From assembly GCF_014192475.1 (NCBI RefSeq), contig NZ_JACHXZ010000001.1, positions 408,900 to 472,899 of the forward strand: DNA of 64,000 nt. The letters are read 5' to 3'. Made by a program: the position numbers and the translations under genes. Of the stretch, positions 39,047 through 49,724 are shown in pieces; within the stretch, counting starts at the first letter, position 1; the number at the start of each line of letters is the position of its first letter. Below the pieces are notes generated by a model. That model was not told the DNA's origin, ran no database searches, and worked only from the letters and a program-made list of their open reading frames with translations. This stretch comes from Simiduia aestuariiviva. GTDB lineage: Bacteria > Pseudomonadota > Gammaproteobacteria > Pseudomonadales > Cellvibrionaceae.

Positions 39047-40336
39047 ATGAAGTCTTTGAATAAAAAATGTATGACGGTTGTGCTGGCTCTGTCGGTCCTG
39101 ACCGGTTGGGTGCACGCTGAGGTAGAGCCGCTGGATCGCGTTGTTGCGGTAGTGGACGAAGGCGTCGTGATGGAGAGCGAGCTGAAAGCTAAGATGCGCG
39201 GCATCGTCGCTAAGTTGCGCGCCTCCGATACCGAGTTGCCGCCAGAGGACGTGCTCCAAGCGCAGGTGTTGGATCACCTGGTCAATGAGCAAATACAGCT
39301 GCAGATGGCCAAGCGGGCCGGCGCCAATGTGTCGGCCACAGAGTTGGATCAAATGATCGAGCGCATCCGAGCTTCAAATAATCTGTCGCAGGCGGAATTT
39401 CTTCAAGGGTTGGCTGCTGAAGGTTTGAGCATTGCCGAATTGCGCGAAGATCTGCGTCGCGAGATGCTGGTGCGCCAAGTGCAGCAGGGCAGTGTGAATC
39501 GCCGCATTCAGGTGACAGAATCTGAAATCAATAATTTCCTCAATTCCACAGAGGGCAAGTTTTGGACCTCGCCAGACTACCACCTTGGCCACATTCTGGT
39601 GGCGGTGCCGTCCGGCAGCAGTGAGGCAGAAATCGCGAAGCTAGAGGCCAAGGCCAATGCGCTGCGTGAGGAAGCCTTAGCCGGCGCCGACTTCCGTCGC
39701 TTAGCGGTTGCAAATTCGGCCGGTCAGAATGCCTTGGAGGGAGGTGACTTGGGTTGGCGCAAGCTGGCGCAGTTGCCCACGCTGTTTGCCGACCATGTCG
39801 ATGGATTGAAAACCGGCGATGTCACCAAACCGTTTCGGAGCGGTGCTGGCTTTCATTTGATCAAGCTGCACGAACAGCGCGGTGGTGGAGAAGTGTTGAT
39901 CGAGCAAACCAAAGCGCGTCACATTCTGATTAAAACCAGCGAAGTGATCAATGATACCGAGGCCTTTGATCGGCTCACGGCATTGCGCACACAAATTATT
40001 GAAGGCGCAGATTTCGCTGAGCTGGCCAAGGCCAACTCAGAAGATTTGGGCTCGGCGCTTCAGGGCGGTGATTTAGGGTGGGCCAATCCAGGTCAATTTG
40101 TGCCCGCCTTCGAGGAAACCATGCAACAAATGGCGCCCGGTGAAATTAGCCAACCCTTCCGCAGCCAGTTTGGTTGGCATATTCTGCAGGTGCTAGAGCG
40201 CCGCAAGCAGGACATGAGTGACAACATGATGAAAAACCAAGCGGCCAATTTATTGCGCAGTCGCCGCTTTGAAGAAGAGCTGCAGGTTTGGCTGCAAGAA
40301 ATTCGCGACGAAGCCTATGTGGAGCTGAAACTGTAA
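39047..40336 (+). CDS. surA: Periplasmic chaperone and peptidyl-prolyl isomerase SurA
   Basis: Escorts outer-membrane proteins, including LptD, across the periplasm. Signal peptide with TGWVHAEV at its end, the N-terminal chaperone region starting [18 protein letters not shown], and two parvulin domains ([14 protein letters not shown]... and [11 protein letters not shown]...). ATG 39047 gives 429 residues; codons from 38999 overlap lptD and lack signal-peptide character. Starts 10 bases after lptD. Confidence 0.96.
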   Translation: MKSLNKKCMTVVLALSVLTGWVHAEVEPLDRVVAVVDEGVVMESELKAKMRGIVAKLRASDTELPPEDVLQAQVLDHLVNEQIQLQMAKRAGANVSATELDQMIERIRASNNLSQAEFLQGLAAEGLSIAELREDLRREMLVRQVQQGSVNRRIQVTESEINNFLNSTEGKFWTSPDYHLGHILVAVPSGSSEAEIAKLEAKANALREEALAGADFRRLAVANSAGQNALEGGDLGWRKLAQLPTLFADHVDGLKTGDVTKPFRSGAGFHLIKLHEQRGGGEVLIEQTKARHILIKTSEVINDTEAFDRLTALRTQIIEGADFAELAKANSEDLGSALQGGDLGWANPGQFVPAFEETMQQMAPGEISQPFRSQFGWHILQVLERRKQDMSDNMMKNQAANLLRSRRFEEELQVWLQEIRDEAYVELKL

Positions 40337-40337
40337 G

Positions 40338-41321
40338 GTGACTGCCACCTTTGCCATTACGCCGGGCGAGCCTGCCGGCATCGGTCCCGATATTGTTATT
40401 CAGGCGGCCCAGCAAGCGCGCACTGCGCACTGGGTCGCTGTAGCTGATCCTAGGCTACTCGCCAATCGCGCTGCCCAGCTTAATTTGCCATTGGTTATTC
40501 ACCGCTATGACTCCGCGACTGCTCCCGTATTGGCGGCAGGGCATCTTACAGTGGAACCCATTGCGCTGAGCGAACCCAGCACGGCCGGCCAGCTCAATAG
40601 CGCCAATGGTGGCTACGTGCTTGCCACGCTGGATCGCGCTATCGCGTTGTGTCAGGCCAAGGAATGCCAGGGCTTGATCACTGGGCCAGTCCAAAAAAGT
40701 GTGATTAACGACGCCGGCTTTGCCTTTACCGGGCACACGGAATACCTAGCGCAGCAGGCTGGGTGTCCGGTGGTCATGATGCTCGCCACCGAGGGCTTGC
40801 GGGTAGCCTTGGCCACCACTCATCTACCGCTGCGGGCTGTGCCCGATGCAATAACGCCAGAGTTATTGCACCGCGTGTTATCAATTCTGGTGCACGATTT
40901 ACAACATCAATTCGGCATCGCGGATCCAAGAGTGCTGGTCTGTGGATTAAATCCACATGCGGGCGAAAGTGGGCATTTAGGGCGCGAGGAGTTGGATGTT
41001 ATTGGCCCCGTGCTTGAGCATTGGCGAACACAGGGTTATCTCATTGACGGGCCGCTACCCGCCGATACTTTGTTTCAACCGAAGTATTTAGATCGAGCCG
41101 ACGCTGTGTTGGCTATGTACCATGATCAGGGTTTGCCCGTTCTCAAGTTTAAGGGCTTTGGCGAGGCTGTTAATATCACCTTGGGGCTCCCCTATATTCG
41201 CACGTCGGTCGATCACGGCACCGCTTTAGATCTAGCTGGCACCGGCCTGGCAAACCCAGGCAGTTTATATACGGCAATCGACTATGCTACGCGTATGGCC
41301 GAGCGCGCCGACAAAAAATAG
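40338..41321 (+). CDS. pdxA: 4-hydroxythreonine-4-phosphate dehydrogenase
   Basis: NAD-dependent step of pyridoxal 5'-phosphate synthesis. Motifs [49 protein letters not shown] and [13 protein letters not shown] (metal-binding His) are intact. The start is GTG 40338, one base after the surA stop, implying translational coupling. Length 327. Confidence 0.96.
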   Translation: MTATFAITPGEPAGIGPDIVIQAAQQARTAHWVAVADPRLLANRAAQLNLPLVIHRYDSATAPVLAAGHLTVEPIALSEPSTAGQLNSANGGYVLATLDRAIALCQAKECQGLITGPVQKSVINDAGFAFTGHTEYLAQQAGCPVVMMLATEGLRVALATTHLPLRAVPDAITPELLHRVLSILVHDLQHQFGIADPRVLVCGLNPHAGESGHLGREELDVIGPVLEHWRTQGYLIDGPLPADTLFQPKYLDRADAVLAMYHDQGLPVLKFKGFGEAVNITLGLPYIRTSVDHGTALDLAGTGLANPGSLYTAIDYATRMAERADKK

Positions 41322-41330
41322 GACAAGTAA

Positions 41331-42137
41331 GTGACCGATTTCTACCATAAGGCGCGCAAGCGCTTTGGCCAAAATTTTCTCATAGATGATGGAATTATTG
41401 GCCGCATCGCCCGGGCGGTGTCAGCGAGTGAACATGAACAGGTCGTGGAAATTGGGCCGGGCAAGGGCGCTATTACGGAGCTGCTACTTGCGGGCTGTCC
41501 ACACCTAAAGGTGGTGGAGCTCGATCGCGATTTAATTCCTTGGTTAAAAGTTAAATTTGAGCAATTTCCCAATTTTGAAGTTATTGCTGCCGATGCCTTG
41601 AAGGTGGATTTTGCTGCGCTTGCAAATGGCAGACCGCTGCGCATAGTGGGGAATTTACCCTACAACATCTCGACCCCATTGATCTTTCACCTTTTGAGTT
41701 TTGTGGGCCAAGTGCAGGACATGCACTTTATGCTGCAAAAGGAAGTGGTACAGCGCATGGGCGCGCAGCCTGGCAATAAGGTCTACGGCCGGCTGTCGAT
41801 CATGGTGCAGTATTGGTGCAAGGTCGAATACCTGTTCGATGTGCCCCCCCATTGCTTTTCACCCGCCCCGAAAGTGGATTCGGCCATTGTGCGCCTCACG
41901 CCCCGCGCCGCGCCCGAAGTCATTGCAGATGATCATGCAGTACTGCAGGAGTTGGTCACAGCGGCATTTTCACAGCGCCGTAAAACCTTGCGCAATACCC
42001 TCAAATTACTCATGGACGTGGCTGATATAGATGCGTTGGATTTCGATACCAGTCGCAGGCCGGAAACGCTCTCTGTTGCAGAGTTTGTGGGTCTCGCGAA
42101 TCGGTTGGTAGCCCTGCGCGCCGGTGGGGCCGACTAG
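41331..42137 (+). CDS. rsmA: 16S rRNA dimethyladenosine transferase
   Basis: Dimethylates A1518 and A1519 in helix 45 of 16S rRNA (KsgA). SAM-binding VEIGPGKGAITELLL and catalytic NLPYNISTPLIFHLL are present, as is RKTLRNTLK near the C-terminus. GTG 41331 follows AGGACAAGTAA. Stop overlaps the apaG start by one base. Length 268. Confidence 0.97.
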   Translation: MTDFYHKARKRFGQNFLIDDGIIGRIARAVSASEHEQVVEIGPGKGAITELLLAGCPHLKVVELDRDLIPWLKVKFEQFPNFEVIAADALKVDFAALANGRPLRIVGNLPYNISTPLIFHLLSFVGQVQDMHFMLQKEVVQRMGAQPGNKVYGRLSIMVQYWCKVEYLFDVPPHCFSPAPKVDSAIVRLTPRAAPEVIADDHAVLQELVTAAFSQRRKTLRNTLKLLMDVADIDALDFDTSRRPETLSVAEFVGLANRLVALRAGGAD

Positions 42138-42511
42138 TGGCAAAGCACGATATTCGCATTCGAGTAAAGAGCATGTATTTGCCCGCCCAGTCCGACCCAA
42201 AAGCCGGCCGGTACGTATTTGCCTATACCATCACCATAAAGAATGCAGGCCACGAGCCGGCTAAGTTGATATCGCGCCACTGGAAAATCCTCGATGGTCG
42301 AAACCAGTTGGAAGAGGTGCGCGGCGAGGGCGTCATTGGTGAGCAACCAAGACTGCTGCCTGGCGGTGAATTCACCTACAGTTCGGGTGCTGTGCTTAAA
42401 ACGCCCACGGGCACCATGGAAGGCAGCTACCAATTCCGCACGGATGAGGGGCGCCTGTTTGATGCTCCAATCCCCTTGTTTGCACTTGCGGTACCGAGCG
42501 CGTTGCACTGA
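42137..42511 (+). CDS. apaG: ApaG protein
   Basis: A 124-residue fibronectin-like beta-sandwich protein of unclear function, linked to Co2+ sensitivity in Salmonella. The segments [24 protein letters not shown] and [20 protein letters not shown] are typical. GTG start overlaps the rsmA stop (TAGTG) and its stop overlaps apaH (TGATG), so the three are coupled. Confidence 0.95.
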   Translation: MAKHDIRIRVKSMYLPAQSDPKAGRYVFAYTITIKNAGHEPAKLISRHWKILDGRNQLEEVRGEGVIGEQPRLLPGGEFTYSSGAVLKTPTGTMEGSYQFRTDEGRLFDAPIPLFALAVPSALH

Positions 42512-43323
42512 TGGCCACCTATGCGGTTGGAGATATTCAAGGCTGTTACGACCCCTTGCAGCGATTGCTCAAGGACGTTTCGTTTGATCCAGCGCGCGAC
42601 CGCTTGTGGGTCGCGGGTGATCTCATCAATCGCGGGCCCCAATCGCTAGAGGTGTTGCGCTATTTGCGGGGTTTGGGTGACGCGTTGGTCGTAGTGTTAG
42701 GTAATCACGATCTGCACTTTTTAGCGGTGGCAGAGGGCGTCCGTAAGCCCTCTAAAAGCGATACGCTGGAGGCCGTTTTAGCGGCCCCCGACCTGCCCGA
42801 TATCGTGCAGTGGTTGCGCCGGCAGCCGCTTTTGCATTGCGATAAGGTGCTGGGCTACGCGCTAGTGCACGCGGGTATTCCGCCCCAGTGGAGCCTTAAA
42901 AAAGCCCTTAAACGCGCGGCTGAAGTTGAGCAGGTGCTACAAAGTGGAGACTACCGGCGCTTTCTAAAAGCGATGTACGGCAACGAACCTGCCGGTTGGC
43001 GCAAGGGGCTACGGGGCATGAAGCGTTTGCGAGTCATTACTAACTACCTGACGCGCATGCGTTTTTGCGATCCCGCTGGCCAGCTCGACTTGACCAACAA
43101 ATCCGCACCTCACGCGGTTAATCTCGGTTACGCGCCTTGGTTCGCACTGGAAAATCGCAAAACCCGAGGTGAGCGCATCATCTTTGGCCACTGGGCGGCG
43201 TTGGAAGGTCAGGTGAGTGAAGCCGATGTATTCGCACTAGATACCGGATGTGTGTGGGGTGGCTGTCTAACGCTCATGCGCCTGGAGGATCAGGCGCGCT
43301 TTCAGGTTCAGTGTAAGGGCTGA
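42511..43323 (+). CDS. apaH: Symmetrical bis(5'-nucleosyl)-tetraphosphatase
   Basis: Hydrolyses Ap4A to two ADP and removes Np4 caps from RNA. Metallophosphatase motifs: [40 protein letters not shown] and FGHWAALEG. Length 270. Last gene of the lptD-apaH series; its stop is adjacent to the galE stop with no terminator between. Confidence 0.97.
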   Translation: MATYAVGDIQGCYDPLQRLLKDVSFDPARDRLWVAGDLINRGPQSLEVLRYLRGLGDALVVVLGNHDLHFLAVAEGVRKPSKSDTLEAVLAAPDLPDIVQWLRRQPLLHCDKVLGYALVHAGIPPQWSLKKALKRAAEVEQVLQSGDYRRFLKAMYGNEPAGWRKGLRGMKRLRVITNYLTRMRFCDPAGQLDLTNKSAPHAVNLGYAPWFALENRKTRGERIIFGHWAALEGQVSEADVFALDTGCVWGGCLTLMRLEDQARFQVQCKG

Positions 43324-44334
43324 TTAGCTCCCACCATAGCCCTCGGGATTTTGTTGGGTCCAGCGCCAGCTGTCGGCGATCATGGTCGCTAGGTCGTATT
43401 CAGCGCGCCAATGAATGCATTCTGCCGCTCGGCTGGGGTTGGCGTAACAGATCGCCAAGTCGCCCGCCCGGCGCGGTTTGATGACAACAGGAATGGGGGC
43501 TCCGCTCACATTTCGGTAGGCTTCTACTACCTCCAATACACTATAGCCCCGCCCGGTACCCAAATTCACCGCTTGGCAGCCCTGCGGCATGTTTTCCATG
43601 GCTTTTAAATGCCCGCGCGCCAAATCGACCACGTGGATATAGTCACGTACTCCGGTACCGTCAACGGTGGGGTAGTCGTCTCCGAAAACAGGTAATTCCG
43701 GTAGCTGACCAATGGCCACTTTGGCCACGTAGGGCAGCAAGTTATTGGGTATGCCGTTTGGATCTTCACCGATCAGACCACTGGCGTGGGCTCCAATAGG
43801 GTTGAAGTAGCGCAACAGCCAAATGCGCCAGCGGTCGTCGCTAGCGGCGAGGTCAGTAAGTACCTGCTCCAGCATCAGTTTAGTGCGCCCGTAGGGGTTG
43901 ATCGCGGCCAGTGGCGAAGCCTCTGTAAGCGGTACCTCTGCGTTGGGAGAGTAAACGGTGGCGGAGGAACTAAACACCAAATCAAAGACCTGATGCTGCG
44001 CCATAACCTCCAGTAATGTCAGCGTTGCCGCAACATTATTCTGGTAATAGCTGAGTGGAATCTGCGATGACTCCCCCACGGCCTTCAAGCCGGCGAAATG
44101 GATCACTTGCTTGACAGGGTGGTCGCTAAAAATGCGTTCAAGTTGAGCGCGATCCCGTATATCTGCTTGATAAAACGCCACTTTTTTACCTGTTATCCGT
44201 TCGACGCGCGCCACTGCTTCTGGCTGGCTATTGCACAAATTATCGACAACCACCACGTCGTGCTTGGCCTGCAGTAATTCGACGAGGGTGTGGCTGCCGA
44301 TGAATCCGGCGCCACCAGTGACCAAAACGGACAT
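43324..44334 (-). CDS. galE: UDP-glucose 4-epimerase
   Basis: Interconverts UDP-glucose and UDP-galactose, supplying LPS or exopolysaccharide sugars. Extended SDR: NAD-binding GGAGFIGSH at the N-terminus, catalytic Ser-Ser-Ser and YGRTK. ATG 44334 gives 336 residues; the longer frame from 44427 has no family support. It is a single gene, without galT/galK nearby. Confidence 0.95.
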   Translation of the reverse strand: MSVLVTGGAGFIGSHTLVELLQAKHDVVVVDNLCNSQPEAVARVERITGKKVAFYQADIRDRAQLERIFSDHPVKQVIHFAGLKAVGESSQIPLSYYQNNVAATLTLLEVMAQHQVFDLVFSSSATVYSPNAEVPLTEASPLAAINPYGRTKLMLEQVLTDLAASDDRWRIWLLRYFNPIGAHASGLIGEDPNGIPNNLLPYVAKVAIGQLPELPVFGDDYPTVDGTGVRDYIHVVDLARGHLKAMENMPQGCQAVNLGTGRGYSVLEVVEAYRNVSGAPIPVVIKPRRAGDLAICYANPSRAAECIHWRAEYDLATMIADSWRWTQQNPEGYGGS

Positions 44335-44534
44335 ATTAGAGCTCTTCCTTGGCGGGACAAATGAGCCATTGTACCCGCAAACGCCCGTTGCGCGACACGC
44401 CAATGCGCTGAGCTCGGGCGCCTTCATGCTTGAGGTAGTGACGGCAGGTATTTACGGAGCAGAATACTGCTGTGAATTGAGTCGTGGCACTAAAATATTT
44501 AACAAATGGAGCCGCTTGATGTCTAAATTAGCGA

Positions 44535-44544
44535 CTATGCTTAA
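44535..44544 (+). promoter_or_regulatory. Candidate sigma-S extended -10 element of prkA
   Basis: CTATGCTTAA matches the CTAYRCTTAA consensus for RpoS-preferred promoters at every position, about 120 bases before prkA. The 332-base gap 44335-44666 holds no ORF I can support, so it is mainly the galE/prkA promoter region. In E. coli the homologous yeaGH operon is RpoS-controlled, which agrees. AAAGGAG at 44654 is the ribosome site. Confidence 0.55.
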
Positions 44545-44666
44545 TACAAAGTGGCGAATATTTCTCTGGGTGTTAAAGCAACCCCAGCACTATTAAAGGA
44601 ATTAAAAACGAATTTAAAACGCACATTTTAAAAGCATTCCGGCTTTCAGGGTAAAGGAGCGATGTA

Positions 44667-46589
44667 ATGAGTATTTTCAGCCATTACCAAGACCGTTACG
44701 AGGCAATCCAGCAAGAAGAAATGAGCATCCAAGAGTACTTGGAGCTGTGCAAAAAAGATCCCAGAGCCTATGCCACCGCGGCTGAGCGCATGTTGGCCGC
44801 CATCGGCGAACCCGAACTGGTGGACACTTCCCGCGACTCGCGCTTGAGCCGAATTTTTTCCAACAAAATTATTAAACGATACCCCGTCTTTGGCGACTTC
44901 TATGGGATGGAAGAGGCCATTGAACAGATTGTTTCCTTCTTTAAACACGCGGCTCAGGGGTTGGAGGAGCGCAAGCAAATTCTTTATCTGTTGGGGCCGG
45001 TGGGTGGTGGTAAGTCCTCACTTGCCGAAAAGCTTAAGTCGCTCATGCAGCATGAGCCCATCTATTGCATCAAAGGATCGCCGGTTTTTGAATCCCCGCT
45101 CGGTTTATTTAACCCAGATGAAGATAGCGCCATTTTAGAGGAGGACTATGGTATTCCTCGGCGTTATATCAAGACCATTATGTCACCTTGGGCATCCAAA
45201 CGTCTGCAAGAATATAAAGGTGATATCAGTCAATTTAGGGTCGTAAAAATTTACCCTTCGATACTCAATCAAATTGCCATTACCAAAACAGAGCCCGGTG
45301 ATGAAAACAATCAAGACATCTCCTCGCTGGTGGGTAAGGTAGACATTCGAAAGCTTGAGGAGTTTCCGCAAAACGACCCCGACGCCTATAGCTTTTCGGG
45401 GGGCTTGTGCCGTGCAAACCAGGGCTTGATGGAATTTGTTGAAATGTTCAAGGCCCCAATTAAAGTGTTGCACCCTCTACTGACGGCGACGCAAGAAGGC
45501 AACTTCAACTCCACCGAGGGCCTTGGGGCAATTCCTTTTGAAGGCGTGGTGCTCGCGCACTCCAACGAATCTGAATGGCAAACCTTTAAAAACAACAAAA
45601 ATAATGAAGCCTTTATCGATCGTGTTTACATCGTAAAAGTGCCCTATTGCTTGCGCGTGTCGGAAGAAGTCAGAATTTATGAAAAATTACTGCAGAACAG
45701 CTCGTTAAACGGCTATCCGTGCGCGCCAGACACCTTGGGTATGCTTGCAAAATTTACCGTTCTATCGCGTTTGAAGGAGCCTGAGAATTCGAATCTATAT
45801 TCGAAGATGCGCATCTATGACGGCGAAAATTTAAAAGATACCGATCCCAAGGCTAAATCCATCCAGGAGTATCGCGATAGCGCGGGCGTCGATGAGGGCA
45901 TGAATGGCTTGTCGACGCGCTTCGCATTCAAGATCCTGTCAAAGGTGTTTAACTTTGACCCGACTGAAGTGGCAGCTAACCCAGTGCATTTGCTCTATGT
46001 GCTTGAGCAGCGCATCGAGCAAGAGCAGTTCCAGCCAGAAATACGTGAGCGCTATCTCTCTTTCATTAAGGAATACCTCGCGCCTCGCTATGTGTCGTTC
46101 ATTGGCAAAGAGATTCAGACGGCGTATTTGGAATCCTATACGGAGTATGGCCAAAATATTTTTGATCGCTATGTACTGTACGCCGATTTTTGGATTCAGG
46201 ACCAGGAATATCGGGATCCGGAAACGGGCGAAATTTTAAACCGTGCATCGCTCAATGAAGAGCTGGAGAAAATTGAAAAGCCGGCGGGCATTAGTAATCC
46301 AAAAGATTTCCGTAATGAGGTGGTTAATTTTGTATTGAGGGCGCGCGCAAATAATCAGGGTAAGAATCCACTGTGGAACAGCTATGAGAAGCTGAGGTCA
46401 GTTATTGAGAAAAAAATGTTCTCAAATACAGAGGATCTACTGCCAGTCATTTCCTTTAATGCTAAGGCGTCAGCGGATGACAAGAAAAAGCATCAGGATT
46501 TCGTCGCTCGCATGACCGAGCGGGGCTACACGGAGAAGCAAGTCCGGCTCTTGTCTGACTGGTATCTGCGGGTGCGCAAGTCGCAATAA
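44667..46589 (+). CDS. prkA: PrkA family serine protein kinase (YeaG)
   Basis: AAA-type ATPase/kinase of the PrkA family, linked to stationary-phase and nitrogen stress. N-terminus IFSHYQDRYEAIQQEEMSIQEYLELCK is diagnostic; the P-loop is LLGPVGGGKSSLAEKLKS near residue 112, and a C-terminal kinase-like domain follows. Length 640 is normal. First of prkA-yeaH-spoVR, a set widely conserved in bacteria. Confidence 0.96.
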   Translation: MSIFSHYQDRYEAIQQEEMSIQEYLELCKKDPRAYATAAERMLAAIGEPELVDTSRDSRLSRIFSNKIIKRYPVFGDFYGMEEAIEQIVSFFKHAAQGLEERKQILYLLGPVGGGKSSLAEKLKSLMQHEPIYCIKGSPVFESPLGLFNPDEDSAILEEDYGIPRRYIKTIMSPWASKRLQEYKGDISQFRVVKIYPSILNQIAITKTEPGDENNQDISSLVGKVDIRKLEEFPQNDPDAYSFSGGLCRANQGLMEFVEMFKAPIKVLHPLLTATQEGNFNSTEGLGAIPFEGVVLAHSNESEWQTFKNNKNNEAFIDRVYIVKVPYCLRVSEEVRIYEKLLQNSSLNGYPCAPDTLGMLAKFTVLSRLKEPENSNLYSKMRIYDGENLKDTDPKAKSIQEYRDSAGVDEGMNGLSTRFAFKILSKVFNFDPTEVAANPVHLLYVLEQRIEQEQFQPEIRERYLSFIKEYLAPRYVSFIGKEIQTAYLESYTEYGQNIFDRYVLYADFWIQDQEYRDPETGEILNRASLNEELEKIEKPAGISNPKDFRNEVVNFVLRARANNQGKNPLWNSYEKLRSVIEKKMFSNTEDLLPVISFNAKASADDKKKHQDFVARMTERGYTEKQVRLLSDWYLRVRKSQ

Positions 46590-46613
46590 TTCAGGCGTAA
46601 CCGAGGTAACCGG

Positions 46614-47897
46614 ATGAGCTATGTCGTCGATCGCCGCCTAAACGGAAAGAACAAGAGTACAGTTAACCGACAGCGTTTTCTGCGTCGCTATCGCGATCAC
46701 ATTAAAAAAGCGGTGTCTGATGCAGTAAATAACCGTTCAATTACCGATGTGGATCGGGGCGAAAAAATCAGCATTCCCTCTAGGGATATCAACGAGCCGA
46801 TATTCCATCACGGCAAGGGTGGGCGCAATGAACAAGTGCACCCAGGCAATAAGGAATTTTCAGCGGGAGATCGCATTCCAAGGCCGCAAGGCGGTGCTGG
46901 GGGCGGTGGCTCAGGCGAGGGCGCCAGCGATCAAGGCGAAGGCATGGATGAATTCGTCTTTCAAATTACTCAGGAAGAGTTTCTAGATTTCATGTTTGAT
47001 GACTTGGAACTGCCCAACCTTGTGAAGCGGCAGTTGTCGGGTTCTGAGGAGTTCAAATTTCATCGTACAGGAGTGGCCAACGAAGGCAATCCTGGCCGTG
47101 TCAATATCGTTAGAAGCCTGCGCGCCGCCAATGCCCGTCGCATTGCGCTGGGCGGCCAGAAGCGACGGCGCATTCGCGAGTGCGAAGCACTGTTGGCAGA
47201 GCTTATGGCAGCGGATGAAGCACTTAGGGATCATGACGCCATCAGTGCGCTTGAAGAAGAAATCGCTAGCTTGCAATCACGCTTGAAAAAAGTGCCATGG
47301 CTAGATGATTTTGATCTCAAATATAACCTGCTGGTAAAGCATCCTATCCCGAAATCAAAAGCGGTAATGTTTTGCTTGATGGATGTGTCTGGGTCGATGA
47401 CGCAAGAAACAAAAGATATGGCGAAGCGATTTTTTATTTTGCTGTATTTGTTTTTGCAGCGAAACTATGAGCGAACAGAGGTCGTATTCATACGGCATCA
47501 CACCAGTGCAAAGGAGGTTGATGAGCAGGATTTTTTTTACAGCCGGGAAACCGGTGGCACCATAGTCTCCAGTGCACTCAAGTTAATGGATGAAGTGGTT
47601 GCCGATCGGTATTCACCAGAGGAGTGGAATATCTATGGCGCGCAAGCGAGCGACGGTGATAATTGGAATGATGATTCCAGTGTGTGTCGTGAATTGATGC
47701 TGCAGAAAATACTGCCAAAAAGTCAGTACTTCGCCTACATCGAAATTACCCCTAGGCAACATCAGGCGCTGTGGGAAGAGTACAGTAAAATTGCCAATAC
47801 CAACGCCGAAGCGTTTGCCATGCAGCAGATCAAAACAAAATCAGATATCTACCCTGTATTTCGCGAACTATTTCAGAAAAAATCCCATGACGCATAG
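46614..47897 (+). CDS. YeaH/DUF444 von Willebrand A-like protein
   Basis: UPF0229 family protein, 427 residues. The N-terminal half is charged and has a glycine-rich stretch; the C-terminal half is a vWA-like domain with the MIDAS motif DVSGSMTQ (near residue 261) and [19 protein letters not shown]. It acts with PrkA in a still unclear way. Begins 24 bases after prkA. Confidence 0.95.
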   Translation: MSYVVDRRLNGKNKSTVNRQRFLRRYRDHIKKAVSDAVNNRSITDVDRGEKISIPSRDINEPIFHHGKGGRNEQVHPGNKEFSAGDRIPRPQGGAGGGGSGEGASDQGEGMDEFVFQITQEEFLDFMFDDLELPNLVKRQLSGSEEFKFHRTGVANEGNPGRVNIVRSLRAANARRIALGGQKRRRIRECEALLAELMAADEALRDHDAISALEEEIASLQSRLKKVPWLDDFDLKYNLLVKHPIPKSKAVMFCLMDVSGSMTQETKDMAKRFFILLYLFLQRNYERTEVVFIRHHTSAKEVDEQDFFYSRETGGTIVSSALKLMDEVVADRYSPEEWNIYGAQASDGDNWNDDSSVCRELMLQKILPKSQYFAYIEITPRQHQALWEEYSKIANTNAEAFAMQQIKTKSDIYPVFRELFQKKSHDA

Positions 47898-49398
47898 ACC
47901 GATCTCAACCAGTTCTGAGTGGACCTTCGAGCTCATAGAAGAGTACGACCACGCTATTGCGGAGATAGCGAAGGAATTTGGCTTGGATACTTACCCAAAT
48001 CAAATTGAAGTGATCAGTTCGGAACAGATGATGGATGCCTACGCCTCAATTGGCATGCCCATCGGTTACAACCATTGGTCCTATGGCAAGCAGTTTTTAA
48101 ACGTTGAAAATTCGTACAAGCGTGGACAAATGGGGTTGGCTTACGAAATCGTGATTAACTCCAACCCCTGTATCGCCTATCTCATGGAAGAGAACACCAT
48201 GACCATGCAAGCATTGGTGATCGCCCATGCGTGCTATGGACACAATTCTTTCTTTAAGGGGAATTACCTATTTCGGACGTGGACGGATGCTGACTCAATC
48301 ATTGATTATTTGGTGTTTGCCAAAAATTACATAGCAGAATGTGAGTCGCGCCACGGCATCGATGATGTCGAACGTATCCTGGATTCCTGTCACGCCTTAA
48401 TGAATCACGGCGTTGACCGCTACAAGCGACCCTACCCCATATCGGCCGTCGAAGAGATTCAGCGTCAGGAGGAGAGGGCGCGCCATCTGCAACAGCAAGT
48501 CAATGACCTGTGGCGCACAATTCCCGTGGTTGAATCAGAAAAGTCGGCTGTCAATTTGCAGCGATTTCCTGAGGAGCCACAGGAAAATATCCTGTATTTT
48601 ATTGAAAAGCACGCACCACTATTGGAGCCGTGGCAGCGCGAATTAGTGCGGATTGTTAGAAAGATGGGCCAATATTTTTATCCGCAGCGGCAAACCCAGG
48701 TTATGAATGAAGGTTGGGCGACCTTCTGGCATTACACGTTATTAAATACTTTGTATGACCGAGGCCAAGTTACCGACGGCTTTATGATGGAGTTTTTGCA
48801 AAGTCATACGAGCGTGATTTTCCAGCCGCCCTTTGATAGCCCCTACTATTCGGGTATTAATCCGTATACCTTGGGTTTTAATATGATGGTGGATATCCGC
48901 CGCATCTGTGAGAATCCAACCGAAGAAGATCGCAAGTGGTTTCCAGATCTCGTGGATAAGCCGTGGCTAGAGACGCTGGATTTTGCGATGCGCAATTTTA
49001 AAGACGAAAGCTTTATATTGCAGTACTTGTCGCCCAAGCTAATTCGCGATTTGAAATTATTTTCGATTGTTGATGATGACATCGACCGGGAGATAGTCGT
49101 AGACGCGATCCACGATGAGCAAGGTTATATGGCTGTGCGCGAAGCATTGGCCGGGAACTACAACCTCGGCAATAGGGAGCCCAATATTCAGGTGTTTAAT
49201 GTGGATGTGCGTGGTGATCGCTCGCTCACATTGCGTCACTTCCAACACAACCGTAAACCCATGGGCAGCGCCACAGAAGAAGTGCTCAAACACGTACATC
49301 GACTATGGGGCTTTGATGTGATTTTAGAGTCGGTGTGCGGCGATGAGGTCACGCAGAGTTTTCGTTGTCCTCCGGCACAGGAGGAGGGGGAAGACTAG
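47887..49398 (+). CDS. SpoVR family protein
   Basis: The third member of the PrkA-YeaH-SpoVR set (E. coli YcgB). A 503-residue protein with [39 protein letters not shown] and [20 protein letters not shown], whose His/Glu residues resemble a metal site. ATG 47887 overlaps the yeaH end by 11 bases. Named for Bacillus SpoVR, needed for spore cortex; in Gram-negatives its role is stress-related and not known in detail. Confidence 0.95.
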   Translation: MTHRPISTSSEWTFELIEEYDHAIAEIAKEFGLDTYPNQIEVISSEQMMDAYASIGMPIGYNHWSYGKQFLNVENSYKRGQMGLAYEIVINSNPCIAYLMEENTMTMQALVIAHACYGHNSFFKGNYLFRTWTDADSIIDYLVFAKNYIAECESRHGIDDVERILDSCHALMNHGVDRYKRPYPISAVEEIQRQEERARHLQQQVNDLWRTIPVVESEKSAVNLQRFPEEPQENILYFIEKHAPLLEPWQRELVRIVRKMGQYFYPQRQTQVMNEGWATFWHYTLLNTLYDRGQVTDGFMMEFLQSHTSVIFQPPFDSPYYSGINPYTLGFNMMVDIRRICENPTEEDRKWFPDLVDKPWLETLDFAMRNFKDESFILQYLSPKLIRDLKLFSIVDDDIDREIVVDAIHDEQGYMAVREALAGNYNLGNREPNIQVFNVDVRGDRSLTLRHFQHNRKPMGSATEEVLKHVHRLWGFDVILESVCGDEVTQSFRCPPAQEEGED

Positions 49399-49439
49399 GG
49401 CCAAGTGCAAGGCTAGGCGCAGGCTCAATGATGTACCCG

Positions 49440-49724
49440 TTACCCCTGAGCTAGCCAGCGCAGGGCCATCAGTAGAAATAACCCATAGGCCACCATGGTG
49501 GCTGGAAAGGCTTTGCTACCCAGCAGCGTGCCGGCTTGGCGTTGCTTGACCGCAAAAATCATTGCCGCAGCAACCACGCCTTGAAGGATTAAGGTAAACC
49601 CCATGCCGTGACCATTGTAGGGTAGCCAGTGGGGCTGCCAGATCCACAGGCACGCGGCGCTCGCGGCTACGGCAAGGTTTAGCCAGCCAAAATAGAGAAT
49701 CAAAAACAGGCGGTTGTCGTTCAC
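49440..49724 (-). CDS. Small three-helix membrane protein
   Basis: A 94-residue protein with about three hydrophobic segments (LILYFGWLNLAVAASAACLWIW, MGFTLILQGVVAAAMIFAV, AFPATMVAYGLFLLMALRWL). No family recognised. Its start overlaps the stop of the HTH-receiver gene by four bases, so the two are probably translated together. Role unknown; coupling suggests a link with the regulator. Confidence 0.7.
   Translation of the reverse strand: MNDNRLFLILYFGWLNLAVAASAACLWIWQPHWLPYNGHGMGFTLILQGVVAAAMIFAVKQRQAGTLLGSKAFPATMVAYGLFLLMALRWLAQG

Noticed and set aside
44485-44501. TGGCAC resembling a sigma-54 -24 element upstream of prkA
   Set aside because: The -12 part (TTGCA) is missing at the required spacing.
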